This document shows, piece after piece, positions 1-8,110 of a stretch of DNA of 64,000 nt. A program made the translations under genes and the position numbers. Numbering within the stretch: position 1 is the first letter of the stretch; each line of letters starts with the position of its first letter. Source of the DNA: Vibrio europaeus (GTDB lineage Bacteria > Pseudomonadota > Gammaproteobacteria > Enterobacterales > Vibrionaceae); NCBI RefSeq assembly GCF_001695575.1, contig NZ_LUAX01000007.1:1674001-1738000 (forward strand), in the 5' to 3' direction. The notes below the pieces were generated by a model. That model searched no databases, had not been told where the DNA came from, and worked only from the letters and a program-made list of their open reading frames with translations.

Positions 1-446
1 TCTGATAGTCGACACGTTTTTTCACGCAGTTCATTGCTCAGATCCCAGTTGCCCGCAAGCAATGGAAAGTTGATTTGTTTGGCAAATTGAGCGACGGGTT
101 CATTACCCATATCTAACTCATGATTTCCGAGGGCCATGGCATCTATTTGTAGCTCGTTGAGCATAGTGGCATTGGCTTCCCCTTTAAACAGGGAGAAATA
201 GAGTGTGCCTTGGAAACAATCACCGGCATGTAAAAATAGGAACTCTGAGCCTCTTTCTTGCGCTTCACTACGCAGTTGGTTGGCACGTGTCTTTATACGA
301 GCAAAGCCACCAGCACTGACAAAAGGCGAAAGCTCTTGACCGTCGACATCAATGGTTAGTTGCAATGAAGTGGGTTCGAAATAGGAATGGGTGTCGTTTA
401 TGTGAGCTAATCTTAATTTAGTTGTTTTATTGTTTTTATCTGTCAT
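1..446 (-). CDS. 5'-nucleotidase/metallophosphatase, N-terminal part (cut by window edge)
   Basis: The first 148 codons can be read; the rest lies beyond the window. The metallophosphoesterase signature of the UshA/NadN 5'-nucleotidase superfamily is complete in this part: AHINDTHS (metal-binding D and H) near the start, HAGDCFQGT, then ALGNHELDMG (the GNHE motif). The family hydrolyses nucleotide phosphates with two metal ions. No signal peptide precedes the first motif: the protein begins MTDKNNKTTKLRLAHINDTH. It is therefore predicted cytoplasmic, unlike periplasmic UshA. The exact substrate cannot be told from this fragment. The start at 446 is the only ATG just before the motif. Confidence 0.85.
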   Translation of the reverse strand, partial: MTDKNNKTTKLRLAHINDTHSYFEPTSLQLTIDVDGQELSPFVSAGGFARIKTRANQLRSEAQERGSEFLFLHAGDCFQGTLYFSLFKGEANATMLNELQIDAMALGNHELDMGNEPVAQFAKQINFPLLAGNWDLSNELREKTCRLS

Positions 447-677
447 ATCTTCTCTCTCTTTTCACATTATCCTACCGCATTCCATATGACAGAATCATTA
501 TATTTCACACTTATTTTAAATATGACGTTCTATATACATATTTTTCTGAGAGGTTTGTCATTATTGATTAAGAGTTAATCACAAACGAAATTATGCTTTG
601 GATTGTGACCTAAACGCCTGCTGACACACAAGTTTTCGATTATGCTTAAATTAACTACAGCGTAATGGAGCCACTCT

Positions 678-2309
678 ATGAAGCTAGAGCGAATAGAAAT
701 ATCTGGTTTTCGCGGCATAAAACGTCTTTCTATTGCATTTGATGAATTAACCACGCTTATCGGTGAGAACACCTGGGGCAAATCGTCGTTATTAGACGCA
801 TTATCTGTTGCCCTTCCCCCTGAAGGTATTCCTTACAGCTTCGAGTTAACTGATTTTCATGTTGATTACTCGATCGCCCACCCACAAAGTCAACACCTAC
901 AAATCGTGCTTAGTCTGGTGTCGACAGATAAGAACGAAATCAATTCTGGTCGATATAGGAAGATAAAACCAATATGGGTACAAGACCCACAAGGGACAAA
1001 CCGGATCATCTATCGTCTAAGCGCCTCTAGAGATCAATATGATATCAAAACTAACTACACGTTCCTCGATTTAGATGGTAACCCGATCCCTCTTCATCAT
1101 TCTGAGAAGCTTGCGCAAGAGTTAATGACGCTTCACCCAGTAATTAGACTACGCGATTCAAGGCGATTCGAGCGCCCCATCGCAGCTGCCAAAGATGTCA
1201 ATGCGCGTGTAGAGAAACGAATTGATAATACCTGTCGCCGATTAATGGCGATCCCGGGCCATGTAAATAAAGGTGAGATGCGCAGTAGCCTCAACTCTAT
1301 GAATGCCTTAGTCGAGCACTATTTTTCGTTTAAGTCCAACTCACGCAAGAACCTGCGAAAACAACGAGACGGTATTTTCTTTAATGCTTCACCTGGCTCA
1401 AAAAGTATTTCTCAGGTTGTTGAGGAAACTAAAGACAAACAGACACGCTTACTGTTTATGGGCTTACTTAACGCGTATTTGCAAGCCAAAGGGCCGACCA
1501 CATTAAGGCGCTGCGCCCGACCTCTATTGATCATTGAAGATCCTGAAGGTCGACTCCACCCGACCCATTTAGCACGCGCATGGGGTTTGTTGCAGTTGCT
1601 ACCTATGCAGAAGATACTCACAACAAATAGTGGCGAATTGCTTGGCCAAGTGCCACTCGCGAGTATTCGCCGCCTTGTTCGCCTATCTGACCGAACAATC
1701 ACCAAGTACATTCCCGACCAAGGTCTTGGTAAAGACGAATTAAGACGCATAGGCTTTCATATTCGCTTCCATCGCTCTGGTGCACTATTTGCCCGCTGTT
1801 GGTTGCTAGTTGAGGGCGAAACTGAAGTCTGGTTGTTTAATGAGTTGGCAAACCAATGTGGCTACAATCTCGCTGCTGAAGGTGTACAAATCATTGAGTT
1901 TGCCCAATCAGGGTTAAGATCTCTAATCAAAGTCGCGAAGGCTTTTGGTATTGATTGGCACGTGGTAACCGATGGAGACGCGGCGGGTAAGAAATATGCC
2001 GCAGCGGTGAAGGCTCAGCTAGATAACGATCAACAGAGGCACCGACTCACTGAATTGCCCGATCGAGATATCGAGCACTACTTATATAACAATGGATTTG
2101 AACCATTTTTTAAAAACATGGTGCGCATTCCATTAGACCACCCAATTCCCGCCAAAAAAGTCGTGACTAGAGTGCTTAAGAAGTTCGCCAAACCAGACCT
2201 TGCGCTAGCGATTGTCTCGTACTGTGAAAATCAAGGTGTTGAAGGGATACCACTCTTACTCCGCTGGACGTTAAAGCGTGTCGTCACTATGGCAAACGGC
2301 AATACATAA
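678..2309 (+). CDS. ybjD: OLD-family ATP-dependent endonuclease, YbjD-type (DUF2813)
   Basis: This 543-residue protein has the two-part plan of OLD nucleases. An ABC/SMC-like ATPase half has Walker A GENTWGKSS at residues 29-37 and a Walker B-like LLIIEDPEGRLHP from 283. A C-terminal TOPRIM nuclease half has the glutamate motif LLVEGETE near 377-383 and the acidic motif TDGDAAGK at 431-438. The N-terminus MKLERIEISGFRGIKRL is typical of RecF/OLD ATPases. Overall it matches the E. coli YbjD lineage (DUF2813). OLD proteins couple ATP binding to DNA nicking or cleavage; the cellular role of YbjD is poorly known. GGAG sits 7 nt before the ATG. It stands alone, facing the DUF1097 gene, so there is no defence-island context. 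Confidence 0.87.
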   Translation: MKLERIEISGFRGIKRLSIAFDELTTLIGENTWGKSSLLDALSVALPPEGIPYSFELTDFHVDYSIAHPQSQHLQIVLSLVSTDKNEINSGRYRKIKPIWVQDPQGTNRIIYRLSASRDQYDIKTNYTFLDLDGNPIPLHHSEKLAQELMTLHPVIRLRDSRRFERPIAAAKDVNARVEKRIDNTCRRLMAIPGHVNKGEMRSSLNSMNALVEHYFSFKSNSRKNLRKQRDGIFFNASPGSKSISQVVEETKDKQTRLLFMGLLNAYLQAKGPTTLRRCARPLLIIEDPEGRLHPTHLARAWGLLQLLPMQKILTTNSGELLGQVPLASIRRLVRLSDRTITKYIPDQGLGKDELRRIGFHIRFHRSGALFARCWLLVEGETEVWLFNELANQCGYNLAAEGVQIIEFAQSGLRSLIKVAKAFGIDWHVVTDGDAAGKKYAAAVKAQLDNDQQRHRLTELPDRDIEHYLYNNGFEPFFKNMVRIPLDHPIPAKKVVTRVLKKFAKPDLALAIVSYCENQGVEGIPLLLRWTLKRVVTMANGNT

Positions 2310-2338
2310 AAAAGCGGCATCTAATCATTAGATGCCGC
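2308..2338 (-). terminator. Rho-independent terminator of the DUF1097 gene
   Basis: An 11-bp perfect stem (GCGGCATCTAA with its complement, arms 2314-2324 and 2328-2338, 3-nt loop) is followed on the minus strand by six T residues (2308-2313). It begins right at the ybjD stop codon. The plus-strand side lacks a T tract, so it mainly ends minus-strand transcripts. Confidence 0.8.
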
Positions 2339-2421
2339 GTATCAAAAATGCTGTTGATACAAATCAATCGGGGGGTAATCCTAAACAACTTCGGTAATGT
2401 CGTTAGGATGAGCATCAAAGG

Positions 2422-2907
2422 CTAAGAGCGCGTCTGTAAACGTCCATTAGCCTGAGATTGAGTCGACTTTTGATGAACCCACATACCACTCGCTTTCATT
2501 AGATAGCCAAAAATACCGCCTAAAATCAGCGAAGGAATAACGAGCTTCCAATTACCATCTGCTGCGAAAGTTGCACACGAACCAATGAAAGTGCCCGGAA
2601 TGTAACCCAACCAAGATTGCTTAGCTTGCACGCACATGAAAAACGCAACAACGGCTGTAATGACATAACCGAGGATTTCAAGTGAAGCAAATTGCGAAGC
2701 GTGAATAATCACCATCGCCCAAAATACACCGCTCATATTGGTTATCAAACTTACTGATAACCCCTTTAAACCATCATTTGGTGAAGCAAAATAGCTGGTA
2801 CAGCCTAAGAAACCTGCCCAAGATAGCAGCCCTAAGGAGATAGCTACCCATCCCCATAGTCCAGATAAGATACCTGTAGTCAGTGAAATTGCGACAAGAG
2901 TGCTCAT
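2422..2907 (-). CDS. DUF1097 family inner-membrane protein
   Basis: This protein of about 161 residues has five or so hydrophobic helices (for example LVAISLTTGILSGLWGWVAI and ILGYVITAVVAFFMCVQA). The pattern, including FLGCTSYFASPNDG and SWLGYIPGTFIGSCATFA, is that of DUF1097 proteins such as E. coli YcdZ. Function is unknown. I chose the ATG at 2907 because GAGG lies 4-5 nt upstream; an in-frame GTG at 2934 would add nine residues and has a poorer site. The gene is monocistronic, with its own terminator just beyond the stop codon of the convergent ybjD gene. Confidence 0.75.
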   Translation of the reverse strand: MSTLVAISLTTGILSGLWGWVAISLGLLSWAGFLGCTSYFASPNDGLKGLSVSLITNMSGVFWAMVIIHASQFASLEILGYVITAVVAFFMCVQAKQSWLGYIPGTFIGSCATFAADGNWKLVIPSLILGGIFGYLMKASGMWVHQKSTQSQANGRLQTRS

Positions 2908-3072
2908 TACGCCTCGCTCAGTGTGTGGTTTCACACATCAAAAGTACAAGTACGCATAATAGGTAAAATATCGGCCCACAAGTAATACCTAGATCACATA
3001 ACAAAGGTAACAAATGATAGATATATCATGGATATTGTGATGCAATCGATATTTCAACAGTTTTAGTAAATA

Positions 3073-3978
3073 CTAGAGGACTGATGGTTTACCTTTCATC
3101 ATTCGTGCCCCCTCTCTTTTAATACATTCTACTAGAGGGTTTTCGACCATATCAGCTCGCCATACAAATGAGAGTGTTCGTTCCATGGTAAGCTCAGGCA
3201 CATTAAGAGCCACTAGCTGACCACTTTCGATAGAGCGTTCAACATCAAGATACGGTAAACAAGTAAGATACTGGCCATTTTCGACCATACTACGCAAGAC
3301 AGGAACGTGTTCATACTCACGCCAAACATCTAAGTCTTCAATAAGATGGTGAATAGAACTATCAAATATCATTCTTGTGCCACTACCATGCTCTCTTAAG
3401 ACCCAACGTGCCTGTTCAAGCTGTGCAAGGCTTACAGTTTCGTGGCGTGCAAATGGGTGATGGGCTGCGGCAACGACCGTCAAATGATCTCGACACCATA
3501 CCTCTTGGTTCAATCGATTGTCGTCACAGCGACCTTCGATAATCCCAATATCATATTTATAGTCAAGTACACCCTGTAAAACGCTGTCAGTACTTTTCAC
3601 TTTGAGTGAAATGCGCATTTCTGGAAATGAGTTATCAATAATGCTGATAAGGTCTGGCACTAAGTGTTCCGCCGGGGTCTGGCTTGCGCCTAGCTTTAAA
3701 TGCCCACTTAATAAGTGTTGCTCATAAAACCCCATTTCGATTTGCTGAGCGTCCTGGAGCAAGCGTTTTGCTTTTGGCCGTAACCACATTCCCCAATGCG
3801 TTAGCGCCATTTGCTTACCTTGCCTTTCAAATAATGGCCGGCCAAGCATCTTTTCAAGTTGAGCGAGCGACATACTGGTTGCCGATTGCGTTAACGCAAG
3901 CTTATCGGCGGCCATACTTACACTTCCCGTATCAGCAACAGCATCAAAAACTGCGAGCTGTTTTAATGAATATCGCAT
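3073..3978 (-). CDS. LysR-type transcriptional regulator, YeiE-like
   Basis: A 301-residue LysR regulator. The N-terminal winged helix-turn-helix is clear (LKQLAVFDAVADTGSVSMAA, then TQSATSMSLAQLEKMLGRPLF), followed by a linker helix and a two-lobed effector domain. The effector domain resembles the CysB/YeiE branch: SQTPAEHLVPDLI, DIGIIEG and WVLREHGSGTR. Start: the ATG at 3978 places MRYSLKQLAVF at the normal LysR N-terminus and has AGGAG 5 nt upstream; a longer in-frame start at 4053 would add 25 untypical residues. It is transcribed away from the FocA-CBS gene, the usual arrangement for an LTTR and its target. The effector is unknown. Confidence 0.88.
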   Translation of the reverse strand: MRYSLKQLAVFDAVADTGSVSMAADKLALTQSATSMSLAQLEKMLGRPLFERQGKQMALTHWGMWLRPKAKRLLQDAQQIEMGFYEQHLLSGHLKLGASQTPAEHLVPDLISIIDNSFPEMRISLKVKSTDSVLQGVLDYKYDIGIIEGRCDDNRLNQEVWCRDHLTVVAAAHHPFARHETVSLAQLEQARWVLREHGSGTRMIFDSSIHHLIEDLDVWREYEHVPVLRSMVENGQYLTCLPYLDVERSIESGQLVALNVPELTMERTLSFVWRADMVENPLVECIKREGARMMKGKPSVL

Positions 3979-4091
3979 AGCGCTCCTATCCTTGTATCCT
4001 TTAGTGAGTTGTTCTCTGTAACACTCTGATCTCTCGCAAATTGTATTTCCCAATAAGCAAGTCGTTTCATTTTACCTATCAAAATTTCCTT

Positions 4092-4106
4092 ATCAATATT
4101 TTTGAT
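4092..4106. promoter_or_regulatory. T-N11-A dyad, candidate LysR operator
   Basis: The dyad ATCAA-tattt-TTGAT contains the T-N11-A core expected for LysR-type regulators. It lies between the divergent LysR gene and the FocA-CBS gene. The assignment is inferred from position and symmetry only. The half-sites also resemble FNR half-sites but in the wrong orientation and spacing for FNR. Confidence 0.45.
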
Positions 4107-4203
4107 GTGGTTTTTAAAAATTATCAATTTTACCTGTAGTAGTCAGTTTCCTATTCTGATTTGGCGGCGAACATGACGTCGCTGAATTTGTAAGGAGGTT
4201 TAT

Positions 4204-4251
4204 ATGAAATTTGCATTTGGGAGTGGGTATGGCGTCAGCACAAACGAATAA
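4204..4251 (+). CDS. Putative 15-residue leader peptide overlapping focA-CBS
   Basis: A near-perfect Shine-Dalgarno AAGGAGG (4192-4198) sits 5 nt before an ATG that opens a 15-codon frame, MKFAFGSGYGVSTNE, ending TAA at 4249-4251. The frame overlaps the first 23 nt of the downstream FocA-CBS gene in the +1 register. It could be a translational-coupling leader, a regulatory uORF, or the true N-terminus if a +1 shift occurs. The strength of the ribosome site is plain; that the peptide is made is inference. Confidence 0.45.
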   Translation: MKFAFGSGYGVSTNE

Positions 4252-5677
4252 TCAATACTTCTCGCCCATCGAGATGATGGCTGAAGCTGAAAAATTTGCT
4301 CTCAGTAAAGCAAAGAAAAGCAGCGGAATGACGTTAAGTCTTGCCATTATGGCAGGCGCATTCATCGGTCTCGCGTTTTTGTTCTACATTACGGTCACAA
4401 CGGGTAGTGCCGAAGCTGGATGGGGATTAAGCCGCTTAGCGGGCGGGCTCGCTTTTAGCATGGGACTTATTCTTATTGTGATTTGCGGTGGAGAGCTATT
4501 TACCAGCTCTGTCCTATCTAGCATTTCATGGGCGAACAAACAAATTAGCTTTAGCAAAATGCTTTCTATTTGGGGCAAAGTCTACCTTGGTAACTTTATC
4601 GGAGCCATGTTGCTACTCGTTATCGTTTCTGCTGCTGGTCTATATCAAATGGATCACGGTCAGTGGGGTCTCAATGCTTTAAACATCGCGCAGCATAAAT
4701 TGCACCACACCCCTGTTCAAGCTTTTGCTCTGGGCGTTCTGTGTAACTTGCTTGTTTGCTTAGCTATATGGCTCACTTTCAGCAGTGCCAATGCAATGAC
4801 AAAAGCAGCGATGACCATCATGCCAGTTGCCATGTTTGTTTCTAGTGGCTTTGAACACTGCGTCGCAAACATGTTTATGGTGCCACTGGGAATCGTTATT
4901 CAGAACTTTGCACCTGAAAGTTTCTGGCAGCAAATCGGAGTCGCATCCACTCAATATGCTGACCTCAACATTCAACAATTTGTCTTCGCCAACCTTATTC
5001 CTGTCACGTTAGGAAACATCGTCGGCGGCTCTGTACTCGTCGGATTGGCTAACTGGGGAATCTATCGTCGCCCACAGCTAAAAGCGACAAATGTACATGC
5101 AATCACTACAACAACTCAGATTAATTCGGCTAAGGAAATCACTATGAACAGCAACATTACTGCATCTGCAATCATGAACCAGCAACCTCTAGTACTACGT
5201 GCAGAAATGCCAACGTCAGTGGCGATCGATACTTTACTAGACAACCAACAAGTCAGTGCTCCTGTCTGTGACGTTGAAGGCCGATTAGTTGGGTTCTTCT
5301 CAGCTCATGACGTCATGGTTGATCTTTGGTGCCAAGATTACATTCCAGCGCAAGACCAGAAAGTGGTCGACATTATGTCACGAGACGTTGTTGCTATCGA
5401 TGCTAATGACAAGTTGGTCGACATTGCTGAGTTCCTATGCATTGATAAAGAACAGCTTTACCCAACGACTAGCATGGGGATTGCCACTCAGTTCACGACA
5501 CTTTCTTTAGAAGAGCGTGCAAAAGCAATGAAGGTAAGTAAACCGCATGTGCTGCCAGTGTTAGATAATGGCGTATTAGTTGGTGTGATTTCACGTGAAC
5601 ATGTATTAGGTGCTCTTCGCCCTATCTATGGTGAGCGCGTAAGTGTCGTAGAACAACGCGAACTTGAATCAGCATAA
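4229..5677 (+). CDS. Formate/nitrite transporter family channel fused to a C-terminal CBS pair
   Basis: This protein of 482 residues has two parts. Residues 1-284 are a six-helix FNT channel: SPIEMMAEAEKFALSKA entry helix, FYITVTTGS, GGELFTSS with the conserved constriction-loop Thr, and SGFEHCVANM with the pore His (about residue 210). After a linker, residues about 310-364 and 382-464 form two CBS modules (for example PVCDVEGRLVGFFSAHDVM and VLPVLDNGVLVGVISREHVL). CBS pairs bind adenine nucleotides, so channel gating by energy state is possible. E. coli FocA (about 285 residues) has no such domain. The ATG at 4229 has GGGAG close upstream and is overlapped by a leader ORF. A YeiE-like LysR gene is divergent. 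Formate, nitrite or hydrosulfide could be the substrate. Confidence 0.85.
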   Translation: MASAQTNNQYFSPIEMMAEAEKFALSKAKKSSGMTLSLAIMAGAFIGLAFLFYITVTTGSAEAGWGLSRLAGGLAFSMGLILIVICGGELFTSSVLSSISWANKQISFSKMLSIWGKVYLGNFIGAMLLLVIVSAAGLYQMDHGQWGLNALNIAQHKLHHTPVQAFALGVLCNLLVCLAIWLTFSSANAMTKAAMTIMPVAMFVSSGFEHCVANMFMVPLGIVIQNFAPESFWQQIGVASTQYADLNIQQFVFANLIPVTLGNIVGGSVLVGLANWGIYRRPQLKATNVHAITTTTQINSAKEITMNSNITASAIMNQQPLVLRAEMPTSVAIDTLLDNQQVSAPVCDVEGRLVGFFSAHDVMVDLWCQDYIPAQDQKVVDIMSRDVVAIDANDKLVDIAEFLCIDKEQLYPTTSMGIATQFTTLSLEERAKAMKVSKPHVLPVLDNGVLVGVISREHVLGALRPIYGERVSVVEQRELESA

Positions 5678-5742
5678 AGATAAAACTTAGCAACGAGCAG
5701 TGACACGGCTAGAATTTTGGTTAGGAAATAAGTCGCTTGACC

Positions 5743-5776
5743 AAAAAAGCCCCCAACGTAAGTTGGGGGCTATTTT
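5743..5776. terminator. Bidirectional Rho-independent terminator
   Basis: A perfect 10-bp GC-rich stem AGCCCCCAAC (5748-5757) with loop GTAA and complement to 5771. A run of six A on the left gives a T tract for the minus-strand yceI, and ATTTTG on the right serves focA-CBS. Confidence 0.88.
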
Positions 5777-5796
5777 GTCGTTAAGCAGTAAATGAA

Positions 5797-6366
5797 TTAC
5801 TTCTTAATACCTTCTACGTGTAGTTCCATATCAACGTAACTTGATGCACCCATCACTGGAATATTGAAGTCTGCAAGTTCTAGGCGAGTTGAGCCTAAGA
5901 AGCCAGCACGTTCACCGCCCCAAGGGTCTTGACCTGCACCAATGAAGGTCGCATCAATAGTAATTGGCTTAGTGACACCGTGTAGGTTTAGGTCGCCATT
6001 AACTTCAAGCTTACCATTGCCTTTGTCGACAACACTTGTGCTAGTGAATGTCGCAGTAGAGTACTTCGACGCATCAATAAAATCTGAGCTACGAATGTGC
6101 TTATCACGCTCTGCATGGTTTGAATCTAGACTTGTCGTATCTACATTAACCGATACTTTTGACGCTGCAACATTGGCTGGGTCGTAAGAAAATTCGCCAT
6201 CAAATGTGTTAAAACGACCTTGAATGAAGCTGTAGCCTAGGTGGCTAACTTTAAAGTTAACCGAAGCATGAGCACCTTTTGTATCGATCATGTAATCCGC
6301 CGCGCTTGCACCAAATGGTAATGCCATTACCATTGCTAATCCGGTAGCAAATAACGTTTTTTTCAT
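5797..6366 (-). CDS. yceI: YceI family periplasmic lipid-binding protein
   Basis: This 189-residue protein starts with a clear Sec signal peptide (MKKTLFATGLAMVMALPFGASA, cut before ADYMID). The mature part is the YceI lipocalin-like barrel, with the typical strands HASVNFKVSHLGYSFIQGRF, SLDSNHAERDKHIRSSDFID and GDLNLHGVTKPI. Relatives bind polyisoprenoid chains. AGGAGC lies 7 nt before the ATG, which overlaps the yceJ stop as ATGA, so the two genes are translationally coupled. The yceJ-yceI pair is the same as in E. coli, which suggests the cytochrome and the binding protein work on a shared isoprenoid-type compound such as ubiquinone (inference). Confidence 0.93.
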   Translation of the reverse strand: MKKTLFATGLAMVMALPFGASAADYMIDTKGAHASVNFKVSHLGYSFIQGRFNTFDGEFSYDPANVAASKVSVNVDTTSLDSNHAERDKHIRSSDFIDASKYSTATFTSTSVVDKGNGKLEVNGDLNLHGVTKPITIDATFIGAGQDPWGGERAGFLGSTRLELADFNIPVMGASSYVDMELHVEGIKK

Positions 6367-6902
6367 TTTGAAGCTCCTATCATTTTGCGTAGCGTGTTGT
6401 CTTTATTAATAAAGTGGTGTTTCAAAGCCGCAATAGCATGCACTGCAGCAATAATAATCAGTGACCAAGCAGCGTAAAAGTGAACTTGACCTGCTATGTC
6501 AGCTTGGTTTTCAAACAAAGCACCTAAGCTTGGTACTGTAAACCAAGTGAATACATCGATACCTCGTCCATCTTCAGTAGAGATTAAGTAACCAGAGGCA
6601 AAGAGTGCCAAAAGTATCGCGTACATTCCTAAGTGAGCAAGTTTAGCACCGATGACCTCATAGGCGGCACCTTCAACTTTCGGTGACACCGTCACTACTT
6701 TCCAAAAGAGTCTAAATAAGGTTAATCCCGCCAATAACAAGCCAATGGACTTATGCCAATGAGGTGCTGTGCGATACCATTCACTGTAGTAAGACAAATC
6801 AACCATCCATAGACCTACAGCAAACAAACCTATAATCACTAATGCAGAGATCCAATGAACCCCTCTAGCGACCAAGTTGTAGTTTTTTACTTCCGATTTC
6901 AT
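6363..6902 (-). CDS. yceJ: Cytochrome b561 family membrane protein
   Basis: A four-helix diheme cytochrome b561 of 179 residues. The haem-ligand histidines are visible at RGVHWISALVI (helix 1), HWHKSIGLLLAGLTLFRL (helix 2) and in the last two helices (QVHFYAAWSLIIIAAVHAIAALKHHF). The family moves electrons between quinol or small carriers and periplasmic partners. It is the first gene of the yceJ-yceI operon and overlaps yceI by 4 nt. E. coli YceJ and the SoxBC-like CybB group are the closest models. No promoter was identified upstream at 6903-7050. Confidence 0.9.
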   Translation of the reverse strand: MKSEVKNYNLVARGVHWISALVIIGLFAVGLWMVDLSYYSEWYRTAPHWHKSIGLLLAGLTLFRLFWKVVTVSPKVEGAAYEVIGAKLAHLGMYAILLALFASGYLISTEDGRGIDVFTWFTVPSLGALFENQADIAGQVHFYAAWSLIIIAAVHAIAALKHHFINKDNTLRKMIGASK

Positions 6903-7054
6903 CTGACAGTCCTAAAAGTTAATGACTCTTGTTTTAATTCAGAGTACATATCTCATCTTTCTTGCAACAGATTATTTACCATTCTTTACATAAGCGAAAT
7001 GTCTTTTGCTTGATTAAGTCGTTCGAAATTTTTGAAGGAACTTAGTTGGCGGTA

Positions 7055-7303
7055 TCAAAACTCGCTTTCTTGTTCTATTTCATAGATTTCATCTGCGATA
7101 TCAATGATTTTTCTTTCAATAATAGACTGCGCATCGGAAAGCCCTTTGTTGTAAAATGCGGCGCCAAACTTGCTAACAATAAAGTCAAAAAGAAAGTCAG
7201 CATCAAACTGACCTATTTCTATATCCAGCTCTTCTTCTATATAGGTTTGTAGCTCACGCGACATCGCCTGCTTTTGTTGTGATGTAAATTCAATCTTAGA
7301 CAT
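7055..7303 (-). CDS. DUF2164 family protein
   Basis: This protein of 82 residues carries the DUF2164 signature: EEELDIEIGQFDADFLFDF, then FGAAFYNKGLSDAQSII and a C-terminal acidic helix IDIADEIYEIEQ. It is cytoplasmic with no membrane segment. I prefer the ATG at 7303 (MSKIEFTSQQ), because it gives the family's usual N-terminus and length; an in-frame start at 7321 would add six residues. Function is unknown. It stands alone between yceJ and a divergent hypothetical gene. Confidence 0.8.
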   Translation of the reverse strand: MSKIEFTSQQKQAMSRELQTYIEEELDIEIGQFDADFLFDFIVSKFGAAFYNKGLSDAQSIIERKIIDIADEIYEIEQESEF

Positions 7304-7391
7304 AAACCTTTCAAGTCCCATATGATTTCGCCGATTAAGTGTAACGAAAGTTAATTAGTGCGTGTTAGGCTAATGTCGCATATTGCTCATT

Positions 7392-8042
7392 ATGGAGAGA
7401 TGGATCTTGTTATTGGATGTGCTGGTTCAAAGTGTTAATGAATTTCAGGCTGATTGTATGGCGCTGTGCGAAAAGCACTATCCGACCATTCACAATAAAG
7501 GGATGAGTGAGCACCATTTGGGTTTGGCATTTGCTCGAAGATTGTCACGTACTCTTACAGAGTTTGGGCATGATTATGAATACAAACCCCTTGACAGTAA
7601 CCCCAGTGCTGACTTCCCACACCACTATCGTGTTAGTTCTGAAATCGGAACAGTCTGGGTGCTGACTTCTCACTTGGTGAGCGCAGGACCGTCATGTCGT
7701 AAAAAATTGTTTCGAACTATCGCTCAGTGGCAACAAGAATACGGATATGCAGTTCAACCTAACGATCTATTGCTTCTACTCACCGATCATTGGATTACTC
7801 GAAATAAACAAAGCCGCGAATTACTTCATTGGTGGACTGGACAGCTACCCGATGAGGTTGACGAATATCGCATTCAAGGAATTACGCTTTATGAAAGCGA
7901 ATCGCTACTCGCACAGTCTCTGGAACAACATTTCAACATCAGCCCTTACTTTGTGAAGTTCACTCACCCGTTAAAGAGAGCGACTGATAAGCAACTAGTG
8001 AGGAAATATATCCAACTGTATTCGGTTATCCAATTAAGCTGA
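7392..8042 (+). CDS. Hypothetical protein, about 216 residues
   Basis: I do not recognise this protein. It has no signal peptide and no clear membrane helix. Features that can be seen are a short hydrophobic start (WILLLDVLVQSV), a helical segment KGMSEHHLGLAFARRLSR, an aromatic and basic middle (CRKKLFRTIAQWQQEYGY) and NDLLLLLTDHWITRNKQSRELLHWW. The pattern of conserved E/H and D/E-rich turns could suit a nuclease-like fold, but no motif is firm enough to call. The start is uncertain: ATG 7392 has no Shine-Dalgarno, whereas GGAGAG at 7394-7399 would suit TTG or GTG codons a few residues further in (7407-7419). It ends 68 nt before a lipase gene on the same strand. Confidence 0.6.
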   Translation: MERWILLLDVLVQSVNEFQADCMALCEKHYPTIHNKGMSEHHLGLAFARRLSRTLTEFGHDYEYKPLDSNPSADFPHHYRVSSEIGTVWVLTSHLVSAGPSCRKKLFRTIAQWQQEYGYAVQPNDLLLLLTDHWITRNKQSRELLHWWTGQLPDEVDEYRIQGITLYESESLLAQSLEQHFNISPYFVKFTHPLKRATDKQLVRKYIQLYSVIQLS

Positions 8043-8110
8043 TTCGAAACTTTTGTCATAACACATTCACTGTTATCTATCATACTTATCAAGGTATCGT
8101 GTCTACTTAA

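Noticed and set aside
575..781. Open frame of 68 codons on the minus strand upstream of ybjD
   Set aside because: It overlaps the start of ybjD antisense, has a poor composition and no ribosome site.
678..2309. Defence system built on the OLD nuclease
   Set aside because: No UvrD-like GajB or reverse transcriptase partner is adjacent, and the protein matches the housekeeping-type YbjD branch.
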